The translations under genes and the position numbers were made by a program. Below are positions 18,377 to 26,664 of a DNA stretch of 64,000 bases, piece after piece. The stretch lies in contig NZ_BMQA01000032.1 in NCBI RefSeq assembly GCF_014647875.1, positions 29,449 through 93,448 of the forward strand, given 5' to 3'. How positions within the stretch are numbered: position 1 is the first letter of the stretch; every line of letters starts with the position of its first letter. The DNA is from Streptomyces brasiliensis. GTDB lineage: Bacteria; Actinomycetota; Actinomycetes; Streptomycetales; Streptomycetaceae. The notes under the pieces were generated by a model. The model was not told the DNA's origin, ran no database searches, and saw only the letters and a program-made list of their open reading frames with translations.

Positions 18377-19582
18377 TCAGTGCGCCGGTTTGAGCGGGAG
18401 CAGGGCGCTGATACGGAATCCTCCGCCCGGGCGAGGGCCCGCGTCGAGGGTGCCGCCGACCATGCCGACGCGCTCGCGCATGCCGATCAGGCCGTGGCCC
18501 TTCCCGTCGGCGCCGCCCTCCTCGTACAGCTCGTGCGCGGCGCCCTTGCCGTCGTCCTCGACGAGCAGGCCGAGCCCGTCGTCGAAGTAGACCAGCCGTA
18601 CGCTGGCGCCGGCATTGGGCCCGCCGTGCTTGCGCGTGTTGGTCAGCGCCTCCTGAACGATGCGGTACGCCGTCAGCTCGACGCCGCTCGGCAACGGGCG
18701 CGGGGTGCCCTCGACCTTGAAGTCGACCGGCAGGCCGGAGCTGCGGCACTGCTCGACCAGCTCGTCGATCTGCTCGACGTCGGGCTGCGGGACGTACTCC
18801 CCGGCCTCCTTGTGCTCACCGGTGCGCAGCACGCCCAGCAGGCGGCGCATCTCGGCGAGGGCCTGGCGGCCGGTGGAGGAGATCGTCTCCAGGGCCTTCT
18901 TGGCCTGGTCGGGCGCGGAGTCGAGAACGTAGGCGGCGCCGTCGGCCTGTACCACCATCACCGACACGTTGTGCGCGACGACGTCGTGCAGTTCACGCGC
19001 GATCCGGGCGCGCTCGGCCGCGACCGCGACCTTGGCCTGCGCCTCGCGCTCCTTCTCCAGCCGGGCGGCGCGCTCCTCCAGCTGCGCGAAGTAGGCGCGA
19101 CGGGTGCGCATGGAGTCGCCGAGCACCCAGGCGAGGGCGAACGGCACCGTCTGGAACACGGCTACCGCCACGTTCCCCAGCGCACTGGAGTGCTCCTGCG
19201 GCCAGCGGATCTGCGCGAGGGGCGCGGCGCTCAGTCCCGCGATCAGGGCGAAGCGAGAGGCCCAGCCGGCGCCGACCGCAGCCACCGTGTAGACGATCAC
19301 CAGCATGGCGAAGTCGGCGACCGTCGTCTCGACGTCCAGGACCAGCTGCGCCAGTCCCGTGGCGACGGCCAGCAGCAGCATCTTCTCCGGCATACGGCGG
19401 CGCAGCGCGACGACCAGGCACATCACGGCGGAGACGGCGATCGACGCCGCCAGGCCTCCGTGGTGGTCGCGTGCCCCGTTGACGCTGTAGACGCTCGCGC
19501 CGGCGATTCCGAGCAGCACGACGGCCCAGAAGGCGTCGACCCATGTCGGGTGCCGGCGGAGGAAGTCGTAGAGGCGCTGCAC
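18377..19582 (-). CDS. Membrane sensor histidine kinase (HisKA_3 family)
   Basis: The kinase partner of the adjacent LuxR-type regulator. About five or six membrane segments occupy residues 15-165 with little extracytoplasmic loop, so it may sense the membrane itself. The dimerisation and phospho-acceptor helix has ARIARELHDVVAHNVSVMVV (His in ELHD), followed by the HATPase domain with N box ALTNTRKHG, DDGLGLLVEDDGKG and GHGLIGMRERV. 401 aa. The ATG at 19582 gives MQRLYDFLRRHPTW, a usual start for the family. The promoter region lies in the 118-bp gap to the divergent methyltransferase. Confidence 0.95.
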   Translation of the reverse strand: MQRLYDFLRRHPTWVDAFWAVVLLGIAGASVYSVNGARDHHGGLAASIAVSAVMCLVVALRRRMPEKMLLLAVATGLAQLVLDVETTVADFAMLVIVYTVAAVGAGWASRFALIAGLSAAPLAQIRWPQEHSSALGNVAVAVFQTVPFALAWVLGDSMRTRRAYFAQLEERAARLEKEREAQAKVAVAAERARIARELHDVVAHNVSVMVVQADGAAYVLDSAPDQAKKALETISSTGRQALAEMRRLLGVLRTGEHKEAGEYVPQPDVEQIDELVEQCRSSGLPVDFKVEGTPRPLPSGVELTAYRIVQEALTNTRKHGGPNAGASVRLVYFDDGLGLLVEDDGKGAAHELYEEGGADGKGHGLIGMRERVGMVGGTLDAGPRPGGGFRISALLPLKPAH

Positions 19583-19700
19583 GTAACCCAGCGTAGGGAA
19601 ACGTGGTGTGTGCAGGGGTCAACCGGAGGACCGATCCGCGCCCCGTGCGCATACTCCGCAAGGTGGAGGCCGTGATCACCTGTGCGCCTAGTCTGTTGAC

Positions 19701-20912
19701 GTGACGGACGGGACAGCGGACGCGGCCGAGAAGGGTTGGCGCGGGTGGCGGGCGGCCACCGAGGCGGCTCTGTACGGTCCCGGCGGCTTCTACCGGCGCC
19801 CCGAGGGCCCTGCCGGGCACTTCCGTACGTCCGTCCACGCGTCGCCGCTCTTCGCCGGCGCGGTCGCACGGCTGCTGTGCCGGGTCGACGAGGCGCTGGG
19901 GCGACCGGAGCGGCTGGACTTCGTCGACGTGGGCGCCGGGCGGGGCGAGTTGATCACGGGTGTCCTGGCCGCGCTGCCCACGGAGGTGGCCGCACGCGCG
20001 CGTGCATTCGCCGTGGAGCGCGCGGAACGTCCGGCCGGCCTCGACGACCGGATCACCTGGCTGAACGAACCCCCGAGGGAGATCACCGGGCTTCTCTTCG
20101 CCAACGAGTGGCTGGACAACGTACCGCTGGAGATCGCCGAGGTGGACTCCACGGGCGTGCCCCGCCTGGTCCTCGTACGCCACGACGGCACCGAACGCCT
20201 GGGGGACCCCGTGTCCGGTCCGCAGGCGGCCTGGCTCACCCGCTGGTGGCCCCTGCCACCGGAGGAGGGCCTGCGAGCGGAGATCGGCCTGCCCCGGGAC
20301 GAGGCATGGACGTCCGCCGTCGCCGGCGTCACGCGGGGTTTGACGGTGGCCGTGGACTACGCCCACACCAGGGAAACCCGCCCCCCGTTCGGCACGCTCA
20401 CCGCATTCCGGGAGGGCCGCGAGACGAGACCGGTCCCGGACGGCTCGTGCGACATCACGACGCATGTGGCACTGGACGCGTGTGCGGCGGCGGGTGAGGG
20501 CGCGCCGGGTGGGGGCGTGGAGCTGGACGGGGGCGCGGCAGGGCACGCGGGCGCCGCTCCGGACGGGCACACGGAGCGGGATGCGGGTGCTGTGCGCGAC
20601 GGGGGTGCGTTGCGTGCGCCGGGCGCGCGTGCCGTGCCGGGCGCGGCAGCGGCGGACCGTGGCGCGCGTGCGTCGTCCGGGGCGAGGGTGCTTGTGCAGC
20701 GCGACGTTCTGCGCGCCTTGGGCGTCGTCGGCGTGCGCCCCCCGCTCGCGCTCGCCTCCACCGACCCCGGCGGCTACCTGCGCGCCCTTGCCGGCGCCGG
20801 TGAAGCCGCCGAGCTCACCGCAACCGGTGGGCTCGGGGACTTCGGTTGGCTCGTGCAGGCCGTTGGGATTCCGGACCCGCTCCACGACGCCGGCGACAGC
20901 ACCTCCGCGTGA
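19701..20912 (+). CDS. SAM-dependent methyltransferase, MidA/NDUFAF7 family
   Basis: A class I methyltransferase of the MidA family (Pfam Methyltransf_28); the eukaryotic member NDUFAF7 dimethylates an arginine of the complex I subunit NDUFS2 (NuoD). SAM motif I is VDVGAGRGEL (residues 75-84); LLFANEWLDNVPLEI and DYAHTRETRP are family hallmarks (usual form NE-x-x-DxxP and DYG). An insertion of about 65 Ala/Gly/Arg residues (about 262-326) interrupts the domain. The GTG at 19701 starts the product at 403 aa. It converges on a NuoD paralogue only 15 bp away, which suggests that protein as substrate (inference). Confidence 0.88.
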   Translation: MTDGTADAAEKGWRGWRAATEAALYGPGGFYRRPEGPAGHFRTSVHASPLFAGAVARLLCRVDEALGRPERLDFVDVGAGRGELITGVLAALPTEVAARARAFAVERAERPAGLDDRITWLNEPPREITGLLFANEWLDNVPLEIAEVDSTGVPRLVLVRHDGTERLGDPVSGPQAAWLTRWWPLPPEEGLRAEIGLPRDEAWTSAVAGVTRGLTVAVDYAHTRETRPPFGTLTAFREGRETRPVPDGSCDITTHVALDACAAAGEGAPGGGVELDGGAAGHAGAAPDGHTERDAGAVRDGGALRAPGARAVPGAAAADRGARASSGARVLVQRDVLRALGVVGVRPPLALASTDPGGYLRALAGAGEAAELTATGGLGDFGWLVQAVGIPDPLHDAGDSTSA

Positions 20913-20927
20913 CCCGGTCGGCGGCGG

Positions 20928-22079
20928 CTATTTGTCGATGTCGCCGACCACGAAGAACATCGATCCCAGGATCGCCACCATGTCCGCGACCAGCGTGCCG
21001 GGAAGCAGTTCGGTCAGGGCCTGGATGTTGTTGTACGACGCCGAGCGCAGCTTCAGCCGGTACGGCGTCTTCTCGCCCCTGCTGACCAGGTAGTAGCCGT
21101 TGATCCCGAGCGGGTTCTCGGTCCACGCGTACGTGTGTCCCTCGGGCGCCTTCAGGACCTTCGGGAGCCGCTGGTTGATCGGTCCGGGCGGCAGTTCGGC
21201 GAGCCGGTCGAGGCAGGCGTCGGCCAGCTCCAGGGCGTTGTGGGTCTGGGCCAGGAGGCACTCGAAGCGGGCGAGGCAGTCGCCCTCCTCGCGCGTCACC
21301 ACCTTCAGCGTGTCCTGCAGTTCCCCGTACGCCAGATACGGCTCGTCGCGGCGCAGGTCGAAGTCGACGCCCGAGGCACGCGCGATGGGCCCGCTCACGC
21401 CGTACGCGTGCACCGTCTCCGGCGCCATCGCCCCCACGCCCCGGGTGCGCCCCCGGAAGATCTCGTTGCCGAGGACCAGGTCGTCGAACACGTCCATGCG
21501 CGAGCGCACGGCGGCGACGGCGCCACGCGCGCGTGAGGCCCAGCCCGCCGGCAGGTCCTCCTTGAGGCCGCCGACGCGGTTGAACATGTAGTGCATGCGC
21601 CCGCCGGAGACCTCCTCCATGACGTGCTGAAGCACCTCACGCTCCCGGAACGCGTAGAAGACCGGCGTGATGCCGCCCAGCTCCAGCGGGTACGACCCGA
21701 GGAACATCAGATGGTTCAGCACCCGGTTCAGCTCGGCGAGCAGCGTGCGCGTCCACACCGCCCGCTCGGGGACCTCCATGCCGAGCATCCGCTCCACGGC
21801 GAGGACCACGCCCAGCTCGTTGGAGAACGCCGACAGCCAGTCGTGCCGGTTGGCGAGCATGATGATCTGCCGGTAGTCGCGCGCCTCGAAGAGCTTCTCC
21901 GCGCCCCGGTGCATGTAGCCGATCACCGGTTCCGCGTGCACGATGCGTTCGCCGTCCAGCACGAGCCGCAGCCGCAGCACGCCGTGCGTGGAGGGGTGCT
22001 GCGGACCGATGTTGAGCACCATGTCGGTGCTCTCCGCTGCGCCGCCGATCCCGACCGTGGTCTCCGTCGTAGGAGTCAT
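20928..22079 (-). CDS. nuoD2: NuoD-family paralogue (orphan NADH-quinone oxidoreductase subunit D)
   Basis: A homologue of the 49-kDa/NuoD subunit that lines the quinone site of complex I. It keeps NIGPQHPSTHGVLRL (with His32, equal to Thermus Nqo4 His38) and the GYMHRGAEKL segment. Arg78 equals the arginine methylated in NDUFS2. The invariant quinone-headgroup Tyr (Nqo4 Tyr87, in RMDY) is Trp81 here (RHDW). The C terminus ends in the family-typical GDIDK. 383 aa from the ATG at 22079; a longer upstream frame is only shadow. No other nuo gene is in the window, so this is an orphan copy. Established: family. Inferred: altered or lost quinone chemistry. Confidence 0.93.
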   Translation of the reverse strand: MTPTTETTVGIGGAAESTDMVLNIGPQHPSTHGVLRLRLVLDGERIVHAEPVIGYMHRGAEKLFEARDYRQIIMLANRHDWLSAFSNELGVVLAVERMLGMEVPERAVWTRTLLAELNRVLNHLMFLGSYPLELGGITPVFYAFREREVLQHVMEEVSGGRMHYMFNRVGGLKEDLPAGWASRARGAVAAVRSRMDVFDDLVLGNEIFRGRTRGVGAMAPETVHAYGVSGPIARASGVDFDLRRDEPYLAYGELQDTLKVVTREEGDCLARFECLLAQTHNALELADACLDRLAELPPGPINQRLPKVLKAPEGHTYAWTENPLGINGYYLVSRGEKTPYRLKLRSASYNNIQALTELLPGTLVADMVAILGSMFFVVGDIDK

Positions 22080-22110
22080 GGACACAGTCTCCCCTACGTA
22101 CGCTGACCGT

Positions 22111-22632
22111 ATGGAGACGGGGAGCTCACAGAACTCGGGGACCTCAGCACCGACCACGGCGTCCGGCGCCGAGCCGGTGTGGACCGGCCTGCCGTCGGGG
22201 CTGTTGCGCATGCGGCGGCTGTTGCTGGTGGTGTGGCTGGGACTGGCCGCGCTCGCCGCCGGGGTGCTGCCCGGAGTGTTCGCCGGACCCCCCTGGGCCG
22301 CGTTCGCGCTGCTGCCGCTGGCCCTGCTGGTGTGGGGCTGGGTTCTCCTCGGCCGCAACTGGCGCTCCTGGAGGTACGCCGAGCGCGCCGACGACCTGCT
22401 GATCAGCCGAGGTGTGCTGTGGCGCGAGGAGACCGTGGTGCCGTACGGCCGCATGCAGCTCGTGGAGGTCACCTCCGGTCCCGTCGAACGGCACTTCGGC
22501 CTGGCCAGCGTCCAGCTGCACACCGCGGCCGCGGCGACCGACGCGACCATCCCCGGCCTCGACCCGGCCGAGGCGGAACGGCTGCGTGACCGGCTCACCG
22601 AGCTGGGCGAGGCCCGATCGGCCGGCCTGTGA
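22111..22632 (+). CDS. PH-domain (bPH2) membrane protein, YdbS-like
   Basis: Two membrane helices (residues about 30-72: LLLVVWLGLAALAAGVLPG and WAAFALLPLALLVWGWVLLG) are followed by a bacterial PH-2 domain (about 75-160: YAERADDLLISRGVLWREET, YGRMQLVEVTSGPVERHFG). It is the usual small partner of the larger triple-PH protein encoded immediately downstream with a 4-bp overlap. The exact role is unknown; the Bacillus YdbS/YdbT pair confers resistance to certain antimicrobial peptides. The ATG at 22111 (METGSSQNSG) begins 31 bp from the divergent nuoD2 start. Confidence 0.9.
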   Translation: METGSSQNSGTSAPTTASGAEPVWTGLPSGLLRMRRLLLVVWLGLAALAAGVLPGVFAGPPWAAFALLPLALLVWGWVLLGRNWRSWRYAERADDLLISRGVLWREETVVPYGRMQLVEVTSGPVERHFGLASVQLHTAAAATDATIPGLDPAEAERLRDRLTELGEARSAGL

Positions 22633-23957
22633 CGGCCCCGGGCGCCGCCGACGCCGTACGCGAGGAGCGGTGGGTGACCGATCGGCGGCTGCACCCCATA
22701 ACGCCGTTCCGGCGGGCGTGGGCGCCGGTCGCCGTGCTCGCCGGATGGGCGGCGCACGACCCGAACCAGGCGCAGGAGCAGCTGACGAGGCTGACCACGA
22801 CCATGCTCCTCGCCGGGCTCGCGGTGCTGGTCCCGGCGGCCGCCCTCTACGGGTTCCTGTCCTGGTGGTTCACGTACTTCGCGGTGACCGACAGCGAACT
22901 GCGCATCCGTACCGGCCTGTTGTTCCGGCGCACCGCGCACATCCGGCTGGAGCGGATCCAGGCCGTCGACGTCACGCGGCCGCTCCTCGCGCGCGTGGCG
23001 GGCGTCGCCAAGCTCAGGATCGACGTCGTGGGGGCCGACAAGAAGGACGAGCTGGCCTTCCTCGGGGAGGGCGAGGCGCGCGCCCTGCGCGCGGAACTGC
23101 TCGCCCGCGCCGCCGGTTTCGCGCCCGAGACGGCGCACGAAGTCGGCGAGGCGCCGGCGCGCGAGCTGATGCACGTACCCCCGCGTGAGCTCGCGCTCTC
23201 CCTGGTGCTGACGGGCGCCACCTGGGGTTCCCTGGCCGCCGCACTCGTCGTACCGCCGGTGCTGTGGCTGCTCACCCAGAGCGTGTGGACGGTCCTCGCC
23301 ACCGGTCTGCCCCTGCTGGGCGCGGCGGGCGCGAGCAGTGTGGGACGGTTCGTCGCCGAGTACGACTGGACGGTGGCCGAGTCCCCGGACGGGCTGCGCA
23401 TCGACCACGGGCTGCTGGACCGCACACACGAGACGGTGCCGCCGGGGCGGGTGCAGACCGTGCGGATCGTGGAGCCGCTGCTGTGGCGGCGGCGCGGCTG
23501 GGTGCGGGTGGAGCTCGACGTGGCCGGGTCCTCGAATTCGGTCCTGGTGCCGGTCGCCCCGCGCGCGGTGGCCGAGGACGTCGTCGCGCGCGTGCTGCCC
23601 GGGGTGAGTGTGCCCCGGTCGCTCGAGCGCCCGCCGCGGCGGGCCGGGTGGTGCGTGCCGCTGTGGTGGCGCGGGTACGGCATCGAGGTCACCGGCACCG
23701 TGTTCGCCGCCCGGCACGGTCTGCTGCGCCGGAGCCTGTCCCTGGTCCCGCACGCCAAGGTTCAGAGCGTGCGGCTCGCTCAGGGCCCCTGGGAGCGCCT
23801 CTGGCGGCTTTCCGACGTGCACGTGGACACGGGGGCCGACAAGACCGTCACAGCCCGTCTGCGGGACGCGGAGGGGGCCGCGGAGCTGCTCCACGGCCAG
23901 GCGGAGAGGTCCCGGACGGGACGCAGGGACGCACTGCCGGACCGCTGGATGGCCTGA
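22629..23957 (+). CDS. Large PH-domain membrane protein, YdbT-like
   Basis: Contains repeated bPH2 domains separated by paired membrane helices: first near residues 80-150 (FAVTDSELRIRTGLLFRRTA), second near 245-325 (DWTVAESPDGLRIDHGLLDR), third near 345-420 (FAARHGLLRRSLSLVPHAKV). Hydrophobic pairs lie at about 45-80 and 185-235. 442 aa. The GTG start overlaps the stop of the small PH partner (GTGA), so the two are translationally coupled and probably form a membrane complex. No enzyme motif. Confidence 0.9.
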   Translation: MTAPGAADAVREERWVTDRRLHPITPFRRAWAPVAVLAGWAAHDPNQAQEQLTRLTTTMLLAGLAVLVPAAALYGFLSWWFTYFAVTDSELRIRTGLLFRRTAHIRLERIQAVDVTRPLLARVAGVAKLRIDVVGADKKDELAFLGEGEARALRAELLARAAGFAPETAHEVGEAPARELMHVPPRELALSLVLTGATWGSLAAALVVPPVLWLLTQSVWTVLATGLPLLGAAGASSVGRFVAEYDWTVAESPDGLRIDHGLLDRTHETVPPGRVQTVRIVEPLLWRRRGWVRVELDVAGSSNSVLVPVAPRAVAEDVVARVLPGVSVPRSLERPPRRAGWCVPLWWRGYGIEVTGTVFAARHGLLRRSLSLVPHAKVQSVRLAQGPWERLWRLSDVHVDTGADKTVTARLRDAEGAAELLHGQAERSRTGRRDALPDRWMA

Positions 23958-23985
23958 ACGGCCGGATACCGGGTGCGTCTCGCCC

Positions 23986-25200
23986 TCAGGAAGCCGCGCT
24001 GCGCAGCCCCTGGACGTCGATCTGTTCCGTCTCGTCGTGGGCCGTGAGGTCGATGACCTGGCCGACACCGCGCGCACTCTCGTGGGCCGGCTTGAACTCG
24101 GCCTCGGACTCGGCCTTGTGGAGGGCGAGCGCCTCCTGGCCGACGACGTCGGCGAGGTCCTCGTTCTGCACGGTGTCCAGGGCGCCCGGCGACGCGCCCT
24201 TCTGCGTACCGAAGAAGTCGAACCCGCCCTCGACGGCCGGGCGCCGTACGGGCGCGGCCGGTACGACCGCCACCGCGGTCGGCACCGTGAAGTGCCCGGA
24301 GGGCTGCTGCGCCGCCTTGGCGGGAAGGGCCTTCGCCGTCGTGGTGGTGGCGGCCGCGCGCTCGTGCCCGTCGACCGCCTCCGGCTGCCCCTCGGTGTCG
24401 CCCTCCTGAGCGGGCTCCTCGGCGACCTCGGCCTGCGCGCCCTTCGGCTCGACCGCGGCGCCGGTCTCCGTCACGCCGTTGTCGGCGCTCTCTCCTTTGG
24501 CGGCGGGCACGTCCGCGGTCGTCCCGTCGTCACCGTCGCCGAAGCGGGACAGCGCCGCCTTGGCCCGCAGGAAGAGCTGGGAGCCCGCGGGCGAGAACAC
24601 GGCGGGAGCCTCGGGCTGCTCCTCGGCGGTCTCGGACGCCTCCGCAACCTGGGGTGCCTCGTCGGCCTCGGTGTCGGCCGGCGCAGCCACAGGCTCGGCC
24701 TCCTGGGTCGGCGCGGGAGCGGGCGGCAACGCGCGCGCGGGTGTGGCCGCCTCTATCTCCAGCAGGCGGCGGCCCTCCAGGGCGCTGGCCCGCTCGGTCT
24801 CCGCCGTGGCGTACCGCCGCAGCAGGGCCGCGTGCTCGTTGCGCAGCCCCGCCAGCTCCGCGCGCTTCGCCCGCAGCCGCTGCTCGAGTTTGGTGCGCAG
24901 TTCGCGCGACTCCTCGAGGTCGGTCTCCAGTTCGGCGACCCGCTCCTCGTGCCGCCAGTCGTCGCTGGCACGCGCGCGCGTGAGGTCGGCGACCTGTTTT
25001 CCGGCCTGCGCGTCCCAGCGGCGCATGACGAACGCGCCGGCGACGGCCGTCGCCGCGGCGACCGCGGCCAGGGAACGGAGCACCATGGTCTCCGAGGAAA
25101 CCCAGGGACCCAGGGCGCACACTAGGGAGACGCCTGCGATCACCGAAGGCGGCAACAGCCTGTGCAAAGGCGGGGAATGGCGGTGACGTCCACGTGGCAT
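23986..25200 (-). CDS. Membrane-anchored coiled-coil protein with long disordered tail
   Basis: Function not recognised. After a basic N terminus (MPRGRHRHSPPLHRLLPP) come two hydrophobic segments (residues about 20-60). A charged coiled coil follows at about 70-150 (RHEERVAELETDLEESRELR, LEQRLRAKRAELAGL). The rest is acidic, Ala/Glu/Pro-rich and probably disordered, ending with a more conserved-looking SAAS region with FDFFG and IDLTAHDETEQIDVQGL. 404 aa from the ATG at 25200; a GTG at 25275 would add 25 residues with poorer codon bias. It converges on the PH-domain gene with a 28-bp gap. Confidence 0.8.
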   Translation of the reverse strand: MPRGRHRHSPPLHRLLPPSVIAGVSLVCALGPWVSSETMVLRSLAAVAAATAVAGAFVMRRWDAQAGKQVADLTRARASDDWRHEERVAELETDLEESRELRTKLEQRLRAKRAELAGLRNEHAALLRRYATAETERASALEGRRLLEIEAATPARALPPAPAPTQEAEPVAAPADTEADEAPQVAEASETAEEQPEAPAVFSPAGSQLFLRAKAALSRFGDGDDGTTADVPAAKGESADNGVTETGAAVEPKGAQAEVAEEPAQEGDTEGQPEAVDGHERAAATTTTAKALPAKAAQQPSGHFTVPTAVAVVPAAPVRRPAVEGGFDFFGTQKGASPGALDTVQNEDLADVVGQEALALHKAESEAEFKPAHESARGVGQVIDLTAHDETEQIDVQGLRSAAS

Positions 25201-25332
25201 GGCCAGAAACTTACCGCGCGTAGGCGAATCGTGGTGGCCCGCCCCGTAAAAACACAGCCGCTCCGATGCCTTCACAAGGCATCGGGAACGACATGAGTCA
25301 TCGGACCCGCACCGAATTCCGCAAGATCGTTT

Positions 25333-26460
25333 TCAGTGGTCGCTCAGCCGCCCGCTCATCCACTGCAGGGCAGCCGGAATCTCGCGCCGCCAGGTGTTGA
25401 AGTTGTGGCCCCCGCTGTCGAGGATGATCGACGAGATCCGCGTCAGGTCCGTGGCCCGCACACGCGCGATGAACCCGAGCGTGGCCTTGTAGTTCGACTC
25501 GCCGACCTTGCTGCTACTGACGAGCAGTGAAGTGTCCGGTGCGGAAAGGTGCTTGAGGCACCACCACAGGTCGGCACGGTTCTTCAGGCCCTCTTTCCCG
25601 CGGAAGAGATCACCGGTGGTGGGGTCGATCGGCGCCTTGTAGTACGGCGAGAGGCCCGCGCCCGCCGCGAACACATCGGGATGGTGCATGGCGAGCTTCA
25701 GCGCGCAGTAACCGCCCGTGGAATCGCCGATGATCCCCCAGCTCCCCGGTTTTCCGCCCACCCTGTAGTGGGCGAGTACGGCATCGGGAAGATCCTTCGC
25801 GAAGAACGTCTCGGCCCGCGGCCCACCCGGGACGTCCACGCATTCCGTGTCTCGCGGCGGCGCCACCGTCGGCCGAAGCATCACCAGGATCATCGGCTGC
25901 ATCCGCCCGTCCTTGGCCAACTGCTGTGCCGTGCGCGGGTAGTGCAGCTTGTCCACCAGGGCCTGCGCGGTGCCCGGATAGCCGGTGAGGACGACGGCCG
26001 CCGGGAACGCGCGCGTGCGGTACCGCGACTGGAAGTACTCCGGCGGCAGATACACGTACGCGGGCGTGGCGATGCGCGTCGTACGCCCCACGATGTCGAC
26101 CTTCTGGATCTGCCCCGTCGTCCGGGGCCACGATCCGCTCGCGCCCTGCACACGCGCGGTTGCAAGGACCTCGATCGGACCGCTCGCGCCGCGCCTGGCG
26201 GTGTGGTCCACGACGACGCCCTGGCCGGTCTCCCTGCCGAACAGGTCGGCCCAGCCGGCATAGAAACCGAATGCCTGATTGACGGCGATCCCCAGAGAGG
26301 CCAACAGCGCCAGCTGGGTGGCCAGGAGCAGGCCGACGCGTCCGCTGACGGGCCGCCAGCCGTGCCGGGCCAGCCGCGGCCACAGCCACACCGTGCCGAC
26401 GAACAGCACGATGGCCAGAGCGATCCCCAGCACCAGCACTTTGTTGCTCGTGAGACCCAT
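25333..26460 (-). CDS. Membrane-anchored esterase (alpha/beta hydrolase, Esterase_D/antigen-85 type)
   Basis: Two hydrophobic segments at residues 5-25 and 40-65 anchor the protein. The catalytic domain from about residue 90 is an extracytoplasmic alpha/beta hydrolase. The nucleophile elbow is IGDSTGGYCALKLA (GxSxG) and the last histidine is in DSGGHNFNTWRREIP. Relatives include esterases and mycolyltransferase-like proteins; mycolates are not expected in Streptomyces, so a generic exported esterase is the safer call. The ATG at 26460 (MGLTSNKVLVLG) has AGGAAA upstream; a longer frame to 26604 lacks signal features. 375 aa. It is divergent from the lysyltransferase gene. Confidence 0.85.
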   Translation of the reverse strand: MGLTSNKVLVLGIALAIVLFVGTVWLWPRLARHGWRPVSGRVGLLLATQLALLASLGIAVNQAFGFYAGWADLFGRETGQGVVVDHTARRGASGPIEVLATARVQGASGSWPRTTGQIQKVDIVGRTTRIATPAYVYLPPEYFQSRYRTRAFPAAVVLTGYPGTAQALVDKLHYPRTAQQLAKDGRMQPMILVMLRPTVAPPRDTECVDVPGGPRAETFFAKDLPDAVLAHYRVGGKPGSWGIIGDSTGGYCALKLAMHHPDVFAAGAGLSPYYKAPIDPTTGDLFRGKEGLKNRADLWWCLKHLSAPDTSLLVSSSKVGESNYKATLGFIARVRATDLTRISSIILDSGGHNFNTWRREIPAALQWMSGRLSDH

Positions 26461-26664
26461 GGGCTGTTTCCTGCTGCGCTTTCCGCCCGAGGCCGGCCGA
26501 CGCATTCGTGGCGTGGGCTTGCCCCGGACTTTCCTCGGCCTTTGAACCGGCTTTCCAGTGGGGAGTGAACCTCTCTCCCCAAGACACCGTCCTAGAGGGC
26601 GCAATGTCGCCGGATGCCCGAATCGGCACCGGGTTCAAGGTCTCTCGCAGAACTACGGGATGCG

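Noticed and set aside
20928..24077. Single 1049-aa protein ending in NuoD
   Set aside because: The extra N-terminal 660 residues are antisense to the two PH-domain genes; the NuoD part starts at the ATG at 22079.
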